Below, in pieces: positions 44,093 through 52,475 of a stretch of DNA of 55,429 nt. The notes beneath the pieces were generated by a model. The model did not search any database. It saw only the letters and a list, made by a program, of their open reading frames with translations, and was not told the DNA's origin. The position numbers and the translations under genes are program-made. Within the stretch, counting starts at the first letter, position 1. Each line of letters opens with the position of its first letter. Origin of the DNA: Pseudomonas viridiflava (GTDB taxonomy: Bacteria > Pseudomonadota > Gammaproteobacteria > Pseudomonadales > Pseudomonadaceae); assembly GCF_001642795.1 (NCBI RefSeq), contig NZ_LKEH01000043.1, forward strand, positions 161,246 through 216,674, given 5' to 3'.

Positions 44093-45288
44093 TGCATTTC
44101 AGGGACATCCAGCGTGTACCGGGCGATCCGATTCTGGGTCTGATCGAGGCTTACGCCAATGATGCGAACCCCGACAAGTTCGACCTGGGCGTGGGTGTCT
44201 ACAAGGATTCACAAGGCCAGACGCCGGTGCCGCGTGCCGTGAAAGCGGCGGAACAGCGGCTGGTCGACCGGCAGATGACCAAAACCTACATCGGCAGCCA
44301 CGGTGATCCGCACTTCGGCACGCTGATCAGCGAGCTGGTGCTGGGTGGCGACTCACCGCTCATCAAGGCAAAGCGTGCAGGCGCTACCCAGACACCGGGC
44401 GGTACCGGCGCGTTGCGTCTGGCAGCAGACTTCATCGGTCAGTGCCTGCCCGGCAAGGGTATCTGGCTGAGCGACCCGACATGGCCGCTGCATGAAACGA
44501 TCTTCAACAAGGTTGGCCTGAAGGTCGGCCATTACCCTTACGTGGGTAGCGATAACCGGCTGAACGTCGATGGCATGCTCGACGCCCTGCGTCAGGTTCC
44601 GCAAGGCGATGTGGTGTTGCTGCATGCCTGCTGTCACAACCCGACCGGTTTTGACCTGTCTCACGATGACTGGCGTGAAGTGCTGAAGATCGTGCAGAGC
44701 CGCGAGCTGTTGCCCTTGATCGACTTCGCTTATCAGGGCTTTGGTGACGGGCTTGAAGAAGACGCCTGGGCGGTTCGTCTGTTCGCCGACGCACTGCCGG
44801 AACTGCTGATCACCAGCTCGTGCTCAAAGAACTTTGGCCTGTACCGCGAGCGCACCGGCGCGTTGATCGTCTGCACCGACGAGACGCAAAAGCTGCTGGA
44901 TGTGCGCAGTCAGCTGGCAAGCATCGCGCGTAATCTCTGGTCGAACCCACCCGATCACGGTGCTGCCGTGGTAGCCGAGATTCTGGGAGATCCCGAGCTG
45001 AAAAGCCTGTGGGCCGACGAGGTTGAAGAGATGCGTCAACGCGTGGCGCAACTGCGCAGCGGACTGGTCGAAGCTCTGACGCCGCTGGGACTGGGCGAGC
45101 GCTTTGCTCACATTGCACAGCAGCGCGGAATGTTTTCCTACACCGGCATCACCGGCGAACAGGTCACCAGACTGCGTGAGGAGCAAAGCGTGTACATGGT
45201 CAATGACGGACGAGCCAACATGGCCGGTATCGATGCCCGCCGTCTGGATCAGCTGGCGCAGGCGATTGCGGCGGTGTGTAAAGGGTAA
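44092..45288 (+). CDS. phhC: Aromatic amino acid aminotransferase
   Basis: A 398-residue class-I PLP aminotransferase of the aspartate/tyrosine aminotransferase group. Motifs: TQTPGGTGALRLAADF, LLHACCHNPTGFDLS, LLPLIDFAYQGFGDG and the Schiff-base lysine in TSSCSKNFGLYRERTG; the substrate-binding Arg lies near the C terminus (NMAGIDARRLDQL region). It removes the amino group of tyrosine and phenylalanine, completing the phhABC route. The REP pair downstream marks the operon end. Confidence 0.94.
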   Translation: MHFRDIQRVPGDPILGLIEAYANDANPDKFDLGVGVYKDSQGQTPVPRAVKAAEQRLVDRQMTKTYIGSHGDPHFGTLISELVLGGDSPLIKAKRAGATQTPGGTGALRLAADFIGQCLPGKGIWLSDPTWPLHETIFNKVGLKVGHYPYVGSDNRLNVDGMLDALRQVPQGDVVLLHACCHNPTGFDLSHDDWREVLKIVQSRELLPLIDFAYQGFGDGLEEDAWAVRLFADALPELLITSSCSKNFGLYRERTGALIVCTDETQKLLDVRSQLASIARNLWSNPPDHGAAVVAEILGDPELKSLWADEVEEMRQRVAQLRSGLVEALTPLGLGERFAHIAQQRGMFSYTGITGEQVTRLREEQSVYMVNDGRANMAGIDARRLDQLAQAIAAVCKG

Positions 45289-45377
45289 AGGGCGCCTCTC
45301 GCTTCTGATCGGCAAACACCTGCGGGAGGCGCCATCACGTCTTCGACGTGGCGCTGTCGCGCTGCAAACACCGGAGT

Positions 45378-45461
45378 GTGGGAGGCGGCTTGCCGGCGAT
45401 GCGGTTTTTCAGGCGCATCATCAGCGACTGATGACGCCATCGCCGGCAAGCCGCCTCCCAC
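45378..45461. repeat. REP pair (REPIN), copy D
   Basis: Canonical arms (GTGGGAGGCGGCTTGCCGGC and its complement) around a spacer that contains CATCAGCGACTGATG. The remainder of 45289-45711 shows an A+T-rich stretch at about 45560-45640 that may hold the promoter of the following small gene, and no other gene. Confidence 0.92.
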
Positions 45462-45711
45462 AATTTGTCGTTCACTGAGGTACTGGTCTAAGACAGAAAG
45501 ATATCCGCCCCAACCTCATCGATAGCAGTGAGCCACCCAATAAAGGCCTATTGCCAGCCAACTCGCCAAAGACAGTAAAATCCTTTTTTTGTTTCGCCAC
45601 TCAGTCAATCAGTTGAAAAAAATATCGGGATTGTCATTTTCAGTGGGGTATCCTGCGCATGCTTTTTTAAAGCACGGTTCTATCTGCAACCCCTTGCGAG
45701 GAGCGATGACG

Positions 45712-45852
45712 ATGCATGAAATCCCTAACTTCCCACCAGGCCAACAGGAACCAAAGCAGTCGACTCTGGCTCAACAGGAGCTTGGTCAACCTGCCGCAAT
45801 GAAAGCTGCACCCTCGGCTCAAGACAGCCAGAAAGCCCGAAGCAAAGACTGA
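45712..45852 (+). CDS. Small hydrophilic protein, function unknown
   Basis: A 46-residue Gln/Ala/Pro-rich peptide (MHEIPNFPPGQQEPKQSTLA...) with no membrane segment or cysteine and probably disordered. Start choice: GAGGAG sits 8 bases before the ATG at 45712; the ATG two codons earlier (45706) is too close to it. I do not recognise the family. The good ribosome-binding site and the isolated position make it a likely but unproven gene. Confidence 0.5.
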   Translation: MHEIPNFPPGQQEPKQSTLAQQELGQPAAMKAAPSAQDSQKARSKD

Positions 45853-45939
45853 AGGCGATTGTTTTCAGGCGTATCGAAAAACGGTTCTGCCGATTTTCAA
45901 TACGCCTGGAAAACCAGCGAGAGGCACACGGACACACCC

Positions 45940-46119
45940 ATGAGCGATTTCACCGAAACACAGGCCAGCGCACTGATCGGCACTGCTGAAAAAATGATCG
46001 AGATCTGGTCGCGCCTGAGCCCGGAAAAGCAGCAAGCCCTGCTGGCCCGCTTCGGCACCCAGGAAAATGCTTTGGCTGCACTGGTGACCACGCATTTGGT
46101 TGCACCTTCCGTCGCCTGA
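45940..46119 (+). CDS. Small helical protein, function unknown
   Basis: A 59-residue peptide (MSDFTETQASALIGTAEKMI...). It looks like a compact helical bundle: amphipathic stretches SALIGTAEKMIEIWSRL and PEKQQALLARFG, then a Ala/Leu/Val-rich tail. No signal peptide. The frame is open 27 codons upstream, but ATG at 45940 begins the well-formed part. Family not recognised; it follows the 46-residue gene in the same direction with an 87-base gap. Confidence 0.5.
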   Translation: MSDFTETQASALIGTAEKMIEIWSRLSPEKQQALLARFGTQENALAALVTTHLVAPSVA

Positions 46120-46282
46120 TCTGCTCTTCAATTTAGCAGCACACTCCCCCTGCCCTACAGATTTATTGCAATCTGTTACCAGCATCGTCCGATGCGCCGT
46201 ATGATGATCACATCGAGAGCTTGCTAAGGATTTTCCGCGCACGCTTTTCAATTGCACCGTTTGAACGCCACACGTCCACTTC

Positions 46283-47518
46283 ATGATCAGAATGAAACCT
46301 CTCTCCATGCCCGAGACAAAAACTGCTGCACCGCAAACCCCGATGGCCATCACGCTGACGGTGGTTTCCATCGTCATGTTCACCTTCATTGGCTATCTGA
46401 ACATCGGCATTCCGCTGGCGGTTTTGCCCGGTTATGTCCACAGCGACCTGGGTTTTGGCGCAGTGATAGCCGGTCTCGTCATCAGTGTGCAGTACCTCGC
46501 CACCGTCATCAGTCGCCCTTGGGCGAGCCGAATCATCGATAACCTGGGCAGCAAGAAAGCCGTGCAGATAGGCCTGGCCGGGTGCGGCGTGAGTGGTGTG
46601 TTCATGCTGGTGCCCGTCTGGCTGCAGGCGTGGCCGATGGCGAGTCTGGTGGTACTGCTGATCGGTCGGGTGATTCTGGGCAGCGCGGAAAGTCTGGTGG
46701 GTTCGGGCTCGATTGGCTGGGGCATCGGCCGAGTCGGCGCACAGAACACCGCCAAGGTGATTTCCTGGAACGGCATCGCCAGTTATGGCGCGCTGGCTAT
46801 CGGTGCGCCACTCGGCGTCTGGATGGTGAAAGAGCTGGGCCTGTGGACAGTCGGTGTGAGCATCATGCTGTTGTGCGCGACAGGGCTGCTGTTGACCTGG
46901 AAGAAACCCGGTGCACCCATCGTGCACGGCGAACGCCTGCCGTTCATGCATGTGCTGGGACGTGTCTTTCCCCATGGCATGGGGCTGGCACTGGGCGGGA
47001 TCGGCTTCGGCACCATCGCGACCTTCATTACCCTGTACTACGCCAGCAATCAATGGCCAAACGCCGCACTGTGCCTGACCCTGTTCGGTGCCAGCTTTAT
47101 CACGGCACGTTTGCTGTTCGGCAATCTGATCAATCGGCTGGGCGGTTTTCGCGTGGCGATTGCGTGCCTGTCGGTCGAAACGCTGGGCCTATTGTTTCTG
47201 TGGATGGCACCCACACCTGGCCTGGCGCTGGCCGGTGCAGCATTGACGGGGTTCGGCTTTTCGCTGGTGTTTCCGGCGCTGGGCGTCGAGGCGGTCAATC
47301 TGGTGCCAGCGTCCAGCCGTGGCGCGGCGGTGGGTGCCTATTCGCTGTTCATTGATCTGTCGCTGGGCATCACCGGGCCGCTGGCCGGGGCAATTGCCGC
47401 CGGTTTCGGCTTTGTTTCGATCTTCCTGTTCGCCGCGCTCGCGTCGCTGAGCGGGCTGGGCCTGAGCATTTACATGTATCGTCAGGCACAGGCCCTGAGG
47501 CAGCGACAGGCAGATTGA
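46283..47518 (+). CDS. MFS transporter, YhhS-like
   Basis: A 411-residue inner-membrane protein with about 12 hydrophobic helices. It closely follows the E. coli YhhS (UPF0226) pattern: IPLAVLPGYVHSDLGFGAVIAGLVISVQYLATVISRPWASR, ISWNGIASYGALAIGAPLGVW and GFSLVFPALGVEAVNLVP, including the MFS loop-2 motif around SRPWASRIIDNLGSKKA. Members are proton-linked exporters of unproven substrate. The start is uncertain: ATG at 46283, 46292 or 46307, none with a strong ribosome-binding site. It converges with the GntR gene (7-base gap). Confidence 0.85.
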   Translation: MIRMKPLSMPETKTAAPQTPMAITLTVVSIVMFTFIGYLNIGIPLAVLPGYVHSDLGFGAVIAGLVISVQYLATVISRPWASRIIDNLGSKKAVQIGLAGCGVSGVFMLVPVWLQAWPMASLVVLLIGRVILGSAESLVGSGSIGWGIGRVGAQNTAKVISWNGIASYGALAIGAPLGVWMVKELGLWTVGVSIMLLCATGLLLTWKKPGAPIVHGERLPFMHVLGRVFPHGMGLALGGIGFGTIATFITLYYASNQWPNAALCLTLFGASFITARLLFGNLINRLGGFRVAIACLSVETLGLLFLWMAPTPGLALAGAALTGFGFSLVFPALGVEAVNLVPASSRGAAVGAYSLFIDLSLGITGPLAGAIAAGFGFVSIFLFAALASLSGLGLSIYMYRQAQALRQRQAD

Positions 47519-47525
47519 TTGCGCT

Positions 47526-48278
47526 TCAGCTGGCCTTGGGCTTCTTCTTGCCCAGCAGGTGCGAGAACACGGCCTGCAGATCATCCGAACTCGCGTCTTC
47601 GTCCAGGTTGAGTTTGCTGTCGATGTGGTCCATGTGGTGCATCATCAACTCGACCGCCAGCGCCGCATCCCGCGCCTCGATCGCATCGATCAACTGGTTG
47701 TGCTCATCGTAGGAACAGTGCGTGCGGTTGCCGGTTTCGTATTGGGCAATGATCAGTGAAGTCTGGGAAACCAGGCTGCGCTGGAAGCTGATCAGCGGCG
47801 CATTTCGGGCCGCAACGGCCAGTTGCAGGTGGAACTCGCCGGACAGACGAATGCCCGCACCTCGATCCCCTCGGGAAAAACTGTCGCGCTCATCGCTCAC
47901 CATCTGGCGCAACTGCGCGAGCTGCGCGACCGTGGCGTGCTCGACAGCCAGCTCGGTGATGGCCTTTTCCACCAGGCGCCGGGCGAAGAACACCTGACGG
48001 GCTTCCTCGACGCTGGGACTGGCGACCACGGCACCACGATTGGGGCGCAGCAGCACGACGCCTTCATGACCCAGACGCGACAAGGCGCGGCGGATGATGG
48101 TGCGACTCACACCGAAAATCTCGCCCAGTGCCTCTTCGCTCAGCCGGGTGCCCGGCGCCAGACGCTGCTCAAGGATGGCGTCGAAGATGTGCGCGTAAAC
48201 AATATCGTCCTGAGTCAGGCTGCTTCCAGCCTTGGCAGGTCGCGTCGGTTTCTTGAGAGGCAGGGACTGATCGTTCAT
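47526..48278 (-). CDS. GntR-family regulator (FCD subgroup) of the urate/allantoin locus
   Basis: A 250-residue regulator. The winged helix-turn-helix covers about residues 28-90 (LAPGTRLSEEALGEIFGVSRTIIRRALSRLGHEGVVLLRPNRGAVV, core SRTIIRRALSRL); the FCD domain follows with metal-type ligands (for example GEFHLQLAVAARN and MMHHMDHIDSKL). Placed downstream of hiuH and near puuE, it probably controls urate and allantoin breakdown. Start choice: ATG at 48278; the open frame upstream runs through the hiuH terminator. The palindrome at 49085-49096 and a similar sequence 43 bases before its own start are candidate operators. Confidence 0.85.
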   Translation of the reverse strand: MNDQSLPLKKPTRPAKAGSSLTQDDIVYAHIFDAILEQRLAPGTRLSEEALGEIFGVSRTIIRRALSRLGHEGVVLLRPNRGAVVASPSVEEARQVFFARRLVEKAITELAVEHATVAQLAQLRQMVSDERDSFSRGDRGAGIRLSGEFHLQLAVAARNAPLISFQRSLVSQTSLIIAQYETGNRTHCSYDEHNQLIDAIEARDAALAVELMMHHMDHIDSKLNLDEDASSDDLQAVFSHLLGKKKPKAS

Positions 48279-48320
48279 AGGCACTCGAGCGCGGATGGAT
48301 GACGGCGTCGCAACGCGCGC

Positions 48321-48332
48321 ATTGTACACAGG
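48321..48332. promoter_or_regulatory. Candidate autoregulatory operator of the GntR gene
   Basis: ATTGTACACAGG matches 9 of 12 bases of the perfect palindrome ATTGTATACAAT found before puuE, and lies 43 bases upstream of the regulator start. Confidence 0.4.
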
Positions 48333-48380
48333 GCAAAACCGGAAAGGCGTGCTCACGTCTGGCGACTGAACGGCGCCCAG

Positions 48381-48405
48381 AAAAAAGCCCGCAGTGTGCG
48401 CGGGC
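48381..48405 (-). terminator. Terminator of hiuH
   Basis: On the minus strand GCCCGC / GCGGGC (6 bp, 7-base loop) is followed by TTTTTT. It starts about 10 bases after the hiuH stop codon and separates hiuH from the GntR gene downstream. Confidence 0.85.
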
Positions 48406-48414
48406 AAGCGAGTA

Positions 48415-48768
48415 TCAGCTGCCCCGGTACGTCGAGTAGCTGTAGGGCGAGATTAACAGTGGCACATGGAAGTGGGCCTGACCTGCGTCAATGCCAAAGC
48501 GCAACACCACCACATCGAGAAAGGCCGGCTCGTTGAGCACCGCGCCTCTTGCCCGGTAGTAATCGCCCGCGTGGAAATGCAGCTGGTAAACGCCGGATCG
48601 ATACTCATCGTCCTGCAGCAACGGTGCGTCGCAGCGACCGTCGCTGTTGGTGACGGCGCTGGCAACCTTGAGCATCTGTTCACCTTCAATGCGGTAGAGC
48701 TCGATGACGATGGACGCACCTGGACAGCCATGCGCGGCATCCAGAACGTGTGTGGTCAATTTTCCCAA
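48415..48768 (-). CDS. hiuH: 5-hydroxyisourate hydrolase (transthyretin-like)
   Basis: A 117-residue enzyme (also pucM or uraH) that hydrolyses 5-hydroxyisourate, the product of urate oxidation, to OHCU. It has the family N-terminal motif LTTHVLDAAHGCPG (catalytic His) and the C-terminal YSTYRGS signature. It starts with TTG at 48768, placed 8 bases after AAGGAG; no ATG or GTG fits, since the conserved sequence begins right there. It is divergent from puuE and shares its 403-base promoter region. Confidence 0.95.
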   Translation of the reverse strand: MGKLTTHVLDAAHGCPGASIVIELYRIEGEQMLKVASAVTNSDGRCDAPLLQDDEYRSGVYQLHFHAGDYYRARGAVLNEPAFLDVVVLRFGIDAGQAHFHVPLLISPYSYSTYRGS

Positions 48769-49084
48769 GGCGCTGCTCCTTGTCGTGATCGTTGCGACGA
48801 TACCGCACCAACAAGGTGCTCGTCGGGGCGCTGTTGTCAGCGATTAAGACACTTTTCGAAAATCCTGTACACGCTCGGCCCGAAACCATAGAGCCTTGAA
48901 CGCGCCAATCCGGCCGAATTGCTTTGAAATCAGTGAAGCGAAGGAAATCAATCAGGTTTTTCTGATTAAGCTGACCAGTCAGGCAGGTTTCTTGCTTGTT
49001 TCTTGCTTGTAGAGATCCTGCAGATTTTCGCACCGTAGTCATCGCGGTTGATGACAGGGAGCGAGGTTACAATTTCAAAAATAA

Positions 49085-49096
49085 ATTGTATACAAT
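49085..49096. promoter_or_regulatory. Perfect palindrome, candidate GntR operator
   Basis: ATTGTATACAAT, a perfect 12-bp palindrome about 75 bases before the puuE start and about 320 before hiuH. The form fits FCD-type GntR operators. The rest of the 48769-49171 gap is A+T-rich around 48950-49095, has a short direct repeat (TTTCTTGCTTG at 48988), and holds no gene. Confidence 0.6.
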
Positions 49097-49171
49097 CCTT
49101 GCACTGCGGGCGCCCTGCCTTTACCCGCACCCGACCTGATTTCACGCCTATCGCCAATAAGGAAGCCAGCA

Positions 49172-50101
49172 GTGAGCGCCGACTACCCCCGCGACCTGAT
49201 CGGATATGGAAACAACCCGCCTCACCCTCGCTGGCCGGGCAATGCGCGTATCGCGCTGTCGTTCGTGCTGAACTACGAGGAAGGCGGCGAGCGCAATATC
49301 CTGCATGGTGACAAGGAATCCGAAGCGTTTCTCTCCGAAATGGTCGCCGCGCAACCGCTGCAGGGCCAGCGCAACATGAGCATGGAATCGCTCTACGAAT
49401 ATGGCAGCCGCGCGGGCGTGTGGCGCATTCTCAAGCTGTTCAAACAGTTCGATATCCCGTTGACGATCTTTGCCGTGGCGATGGCCGCGCAGCGTCACCC
49501 GGACGTGATCCGCGCCATGGTCGCCGATGGCCACGAGATCTGCAGCCACGGTTATCGCTGGATCGACTACCAGAACATGGACGAGGCCCAGGAGCGCGAA
49601 CACATGCGCCAGGCGATCCGCATCCTCACCGAAATCAGCGGCGAGCGTCCATTGGGCTGGTACACCGGGCGCACCGGCCCGAACACCCGGCGGCTGGTGA
49701 TGGAGGAAGGCGGTTTTCTCTACGACTGCGACACCTACGACGACGATCTTCCGTACTGGGAACCGAACAACCCGACCGGCAAACCGCATCTGGTGATCCC
49801 TTACACGCTGGACACCAACGATATGCGCTTCACCCAAGTGCAGGGTTTCAACAACGGTGAACAGTTCTTCCAGTACCTCAAGGATGCGTTCGACGTGCTG
49901 TACGCTGAAGGTGAAGAGGCACCGAAAATGCTCTCCATTGGTCTGCACTGCCGCCTGATCGGCCGCCCTGCCCGCCTTGCCGCACTCAAACGGTTCATCG
50001 AATACGTCAAAGGCCATGAGCAGGTGTGGTTCACGCGCCGCGTCGACATCGCCCGTCACTGGCACGCCGAGCATCCGTTCACGGCCGAGGCGACGCAATG
50101 A
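49172..50101 (+). CDS. puuE: Allantoinase PuuE
   Basis: A 309-residue allantoinase of the polysaccharide-deacetylase fold, unrelated to the metal-dependent amidohydrolase AllB. It opens allantoin to allantoate. Typical features: DLIGYGNNPPHPRWPGNARIALSFVLNYEEGGE, the Glu/His core EICSHGYRWIDYQ, and GLHCRLIGRPARLAALKRFI near the end. GTG start at 49172 after AAGGAAG. Its stop overlaps the uraD start (ATGA), indicating coupled translation. Confidence 0.95.
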   Translation: MSADYPRDLIGYGNNPPHPRWPGNARIALSFVLNYEEGGERNILHGDKESEAFLSEMVAAQPLQGQRNMSMESLYEYGSRAGVWRILKLFKQFDIPLTIFAVAMAAQRHPDVIRAMVADGHEICSHGYRWIDYQNMDEAQEREHMRQAIRILTEISGERPLGWYTGRTGPNTRRLVMEEGGFLYDCDTYDDDLPYWEPNNPTGKPHLVIPYTLDTNDMRFTQVQGFNNGEQFFQYLKDAFDVLYAEGEEAPKMLSIGLHCRLIGRPARLAALKRFIEYVKGHEQVWFTRRVDIARHWHAEHPFTAEATQ

Positions 50102-50637
50102 CCGACTTTTCAGGTTTTGCCCCGTCGATAATGGGCCGCGACGCGTTCATCGCCGCCTTCGGCGATATTTACGAACATTCCCCCTGGGTCGCGCAGCAGG
50201 CTTACGACCAAGGGACGCTGGCGGCGCTGGATCAGATTGAAACCCTGCATAAGCGCATGAGCGACATCCTGCTTGGCGCCACGCAGGCGCAACAACTGGC
50301 ACTGATCAACGCTCACCCGGACTTGGCCGGCAAGGCCGCCGTTCAGGGCGAATTGACCGAGGCCAGCAGCAATGAACAGGCAGGCGCAGGCATCCACCTC
50401 TGCACGCCGGAAGAGTTTCAGCGCTTCACCGAGTTGAATGAGGCTTACAAGGCCCGCTTCGGCTTTCCGTTCATCATGGCGGTCAAGGGCAGCGACAGGC
50501 ACAAGATACTGGCGGCGTTCGAACAACGTCTCCACCACTCGCCGGAGGCCGAGTTCGCTTGCGCCCTGGCCGAGATCAACAAAATCGCACTGTTCCGTTT
50601 GCAGGCGCTTCAGGCGCCGCGCTCATCCAACGTTTAG
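50098..50637 (+). CDS. uraD: OHCU decarboxylase
   Basis: A 179-residue 2-oxo-4-hydroxy-4-carboxy-5-ureidoimidazoline decarboxylase that yields S-allantoin, acting between HiuH and PuuE. Family markers: FGDIYEHSPWVAQQAY, LINAHPDLAGKAA (catalytic His) and LNEAYKARFGFPFIMAVKG. Start choice: ATG at 50098 overlapping the puuE stop by 4 bases. It is followed by alc after 16 bases. Confidence 0.95.
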   Translation: MTDFSGFAPSIMGRDAFIAAFGDIYEHSPWVAQQAYDQGTLAALDQIETLHKRMSDILLGATQAQQLALINAHPDLAGKAAVQGELTEASSNEQAGAGIHLCTPEEFQRFTELNEAYKARFGFPFIMAVKGSDRHKILAAFEQRLHHSPEAEFACALAEINKIALFRLQALQAPRSSNV

Positions 50638-50653
50638 AAGGCAGACAAGAAGC

Positions 50654-51649
50654 ATGAAAGTTTACGCCGCACCGTTCGAGAAGTTCGTGAACCTGGCTGA
50701 CGCGCGTCTGGGCACGAAGGTTCTGTCCGTGACCGACGACTGGTTCGCCGATGCCAACCGCCTGTTCCAGCCGACGCCTGCGGTCTGGAAGGAAGGCGTG
50801 TTCGACGACAACGGCAAGTGGATGGACGGCTGGGAATCGCGCCGCAAACGCTTCGAAGGTTACGACAGCGCGGTCATTCGCCTGGGCGTGGCGGGCACCA
50901 TCAAGGGCGTGGACATCGATACCTCGTTCTTCACCGGCAACTTCCCGCCGTCCGCCTCGCTGGAAGCCTGCTTTCTGGCCTCGGGTGAGCCGGACGAAAA
51001 CACGGCATGGACCGAAGTGCTGCCGTCAGTGGAGTTGAAAGGCAACAGTCATCACTACCACGAAATCAGCCACGACCAACCGTTCAGCCACCTGCGCTTC
51101 AACATCTATCCGGACGGCGGCGTGGCACGCCTGCGCGTGCATGGCGTGCCGCATCGCGACTGGACCACAGTCGGTGATGGCGAGCAGATCGATCTGGTGG
51201 CAGCGCTCAATGGCGGCCGTTCGATTGCCTGCTCGGACGAGCACTACGGCAGCATGAGCAACATTCTCAATCCGGGCCGTGGCGTGAACATGGGTGACGG
51301 CTGGGAAACCGCCCGCCGCCGCACGCCGGGCAATGACTGGGTGATCGTGGCGCTGGGGCATCCGGGCGAAGTCGAGAAAGTCATCGTCGACACCCTGCAC
51401 TTCAAAGGCAACTACCCGGACAGCTGCTCGATCCAGGGTGCGTTCGTTAAAGGCGGCACCGACAGCCAGATCGAAACCCAGAGCCTGTTCTGGCGCGAAC
51501 TGCTGCCCAGCCAGAAACTGACCATGCACGCCGAGCACGAATTTGCCGAGCAGGTCAAAGCCATCGGACCGATCACCCACATCCGCCTGAACGTGTTCCC
51601 GGATGGCGGCGTCAGCCGGTTGCGGTTGCTGGGCAAAGTGTCGCGGTAA
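50654..51649 (+). CDS. alc: Allantoicase
   Basis: A 331-residue enzyme that splits allantoate into ureidoglycolate and urea. It consists of two similar jelly-roll halves, visible as repeated pattern pairs: HLRFNIYPDGGVARLRVHG in the first half and HIRLNVFPDGGVSRLRLLG in the second, and DIDTSFFTGNFPPSASLEA versus VDTLHFKGNYPDSCSIQGA. The start at 50654 gives the family N-terminus MKVYAAPFEKFVNLADARLG. A REP pair and a repeat fragment separate it from allA. Confidence 0.95.
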   Translation: MKVYAAPFEKFVNLADARLGTKVLSVTDDWFADANRLFQPTPAVWKEGVFDDNGKWMDGWESRRKRFEGYDSAVIRLGVAGTIKGVDIDTSFFTGNFPPSASLEACFLASGEPDENTAWTEVLPSVELKGNSHHYHEISHDQPFSHLRFNIYPDGGVARLRVHGVPHRDWTTVGDGEQIDLVAALNGGRSIACSDEHYGSMSNILNPGRGVNMGDGWETARRRTPGNDWVIVALGHPGEVEKVIVDTLHFKGNYPDSCSIQGAFVKGGTDSQIETQSLFWRELLPSQKLTMHAEHEFAEQVKAIGPITHIRLNVFPDGGVSRLRLLGKVSR

Positions 51650-51689
51650 GCTTCAGCGTTGAGAGAGTGCCCGATTGAATGCATACCTC

Positions 51690-51776
51690 GTGGGAGGCGG
51701 CTTGCCGGCGATGGCGTCAGTTCAGTCACTGATGTGTTGCTTTCAAAAAAGGCATCGCCGGCAAGCCGCCTCCCAC
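51690..51776. repeat. REP pair (REPIN), copy E
   Basis: Canonical arms around a spacer (TCAGTTCAGTCACTGAT...) that nearly repeats copy B at 9755-9840; the left flank GAATGCATACC is also shared. It lies between alc and allA, interrupting the gene cluster. Confidence 0.92.
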
Positions 51777-51794
51777 AGTGCGTTGGTTGCAGCA

Positions 51795-51900
51795 AGATGT
51801 GTATATAACGATGTGCACCTGGCGTGTGCATTCAGGCGGTGGCGCTCTGCGTCACATTACGAAGCGGTGTTATCACGCAGAGCGTGGGAACGGATCATCA
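51795..51900. repeat. Diverged P. syringae intergenic repeat before allA
   Basis: Pieces of the repeat family (TATATAACGATG, GCTCTGCGTCACATTACG, CACGCAGAGCGTGGGAACG) are strung together with changes. It ends about 20 bases before the allA start and so forms the allA leader. Confidence 0.7.
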
Positions 51901-51922
51901 CACTGAGAACAGAAGAACCTGC

Positions 51923-52447
51923 ATGCGCAAACTGATAATCGAGCCGTTGACCAAGGAAGCCTTTGCGCCGTTCGGTGATGTGATCGAAACCGATGGCAGC
52001 GATCACTTCATGATCAACAACGGTTCGACCATGCGCTTTCATCGTCTGGCGGAGGTTGAGACCGCGCAGCCGGACGACAAGGCGATCATCAGCATCTTCC
52101 GCGCCGAGGCGCTGCCGATGCCGTTGACCATCACCATGCTGGAGCGTCATCCGCAGGGCAGTCAGGCGTTCATACCGCTGCTCGGCAACCCTTTTCTGAT
52201 CGTGGTCGCGCCACTTGGCGATGCGCCTGAATCAGAGCTGACCCGTGCCTTCGTCTCCAACGGCAGGCAGGGTATCAATTACCATCGCGGCGTCTGGCAC
52301 CATCCGGTGCTGACGATCGAAAAGCGGGATGATTTCCTGGTGGTTGATCGCAGTGGAACCGGCAATAACTGCGATGAGCATTACTTTGCAGAGCACCAGT
52401 TGCTGGTGCTCGATCCCGACTCCCAGGAAGGGCCTGAGCACCCGTGA
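51923..52447 (+). CDS. allA: Ureidoglycolate lyase
   Basis: A 174-residue enzyme of the AllA family that splits ureidoglycolate into glyoxylate and urea, the last step of the pathway. Family blocks: IEPLTKEAFAPFGDVIET, ISIFRAEALPMPLTITMLERHPQGSQAFIPL and NYHRGVWHHPVLTI (metal-type histidines). Start choice: ATG at 51923 (MRKLIIEPLTK), since the frame upstream runs through repeat DNA. The gap to puuD is 28 bases. Confidence 0.95.
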   Translation: MRKLIIEPLTKEAFAPFGDVIETDGSDHFMINNGSTMRFHRLAEVETAQPDDKAIISIFRAEALPMPLTITMLERHPQGSQAFIPLLGNPFLIVVAPLGDAPESELTRAFVSNGRQGINYHRGVWHHPVLTIEKRDDFLVVDRSGTGNNCDEHYFAEHQLLVLDPDSQEGPEHP

Positions 52448-52475
52448 AGTGGTGACAGGTATTTAGGTAAGCACC

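Noticed and set aside
8268..51776. Evenly similar repeats as a possible CRISPR array
   Set aside because: The five REP pairs are kilobases apart, palindromic and lie between genes; there is no repeat-spacer periodicity and no cas gene.
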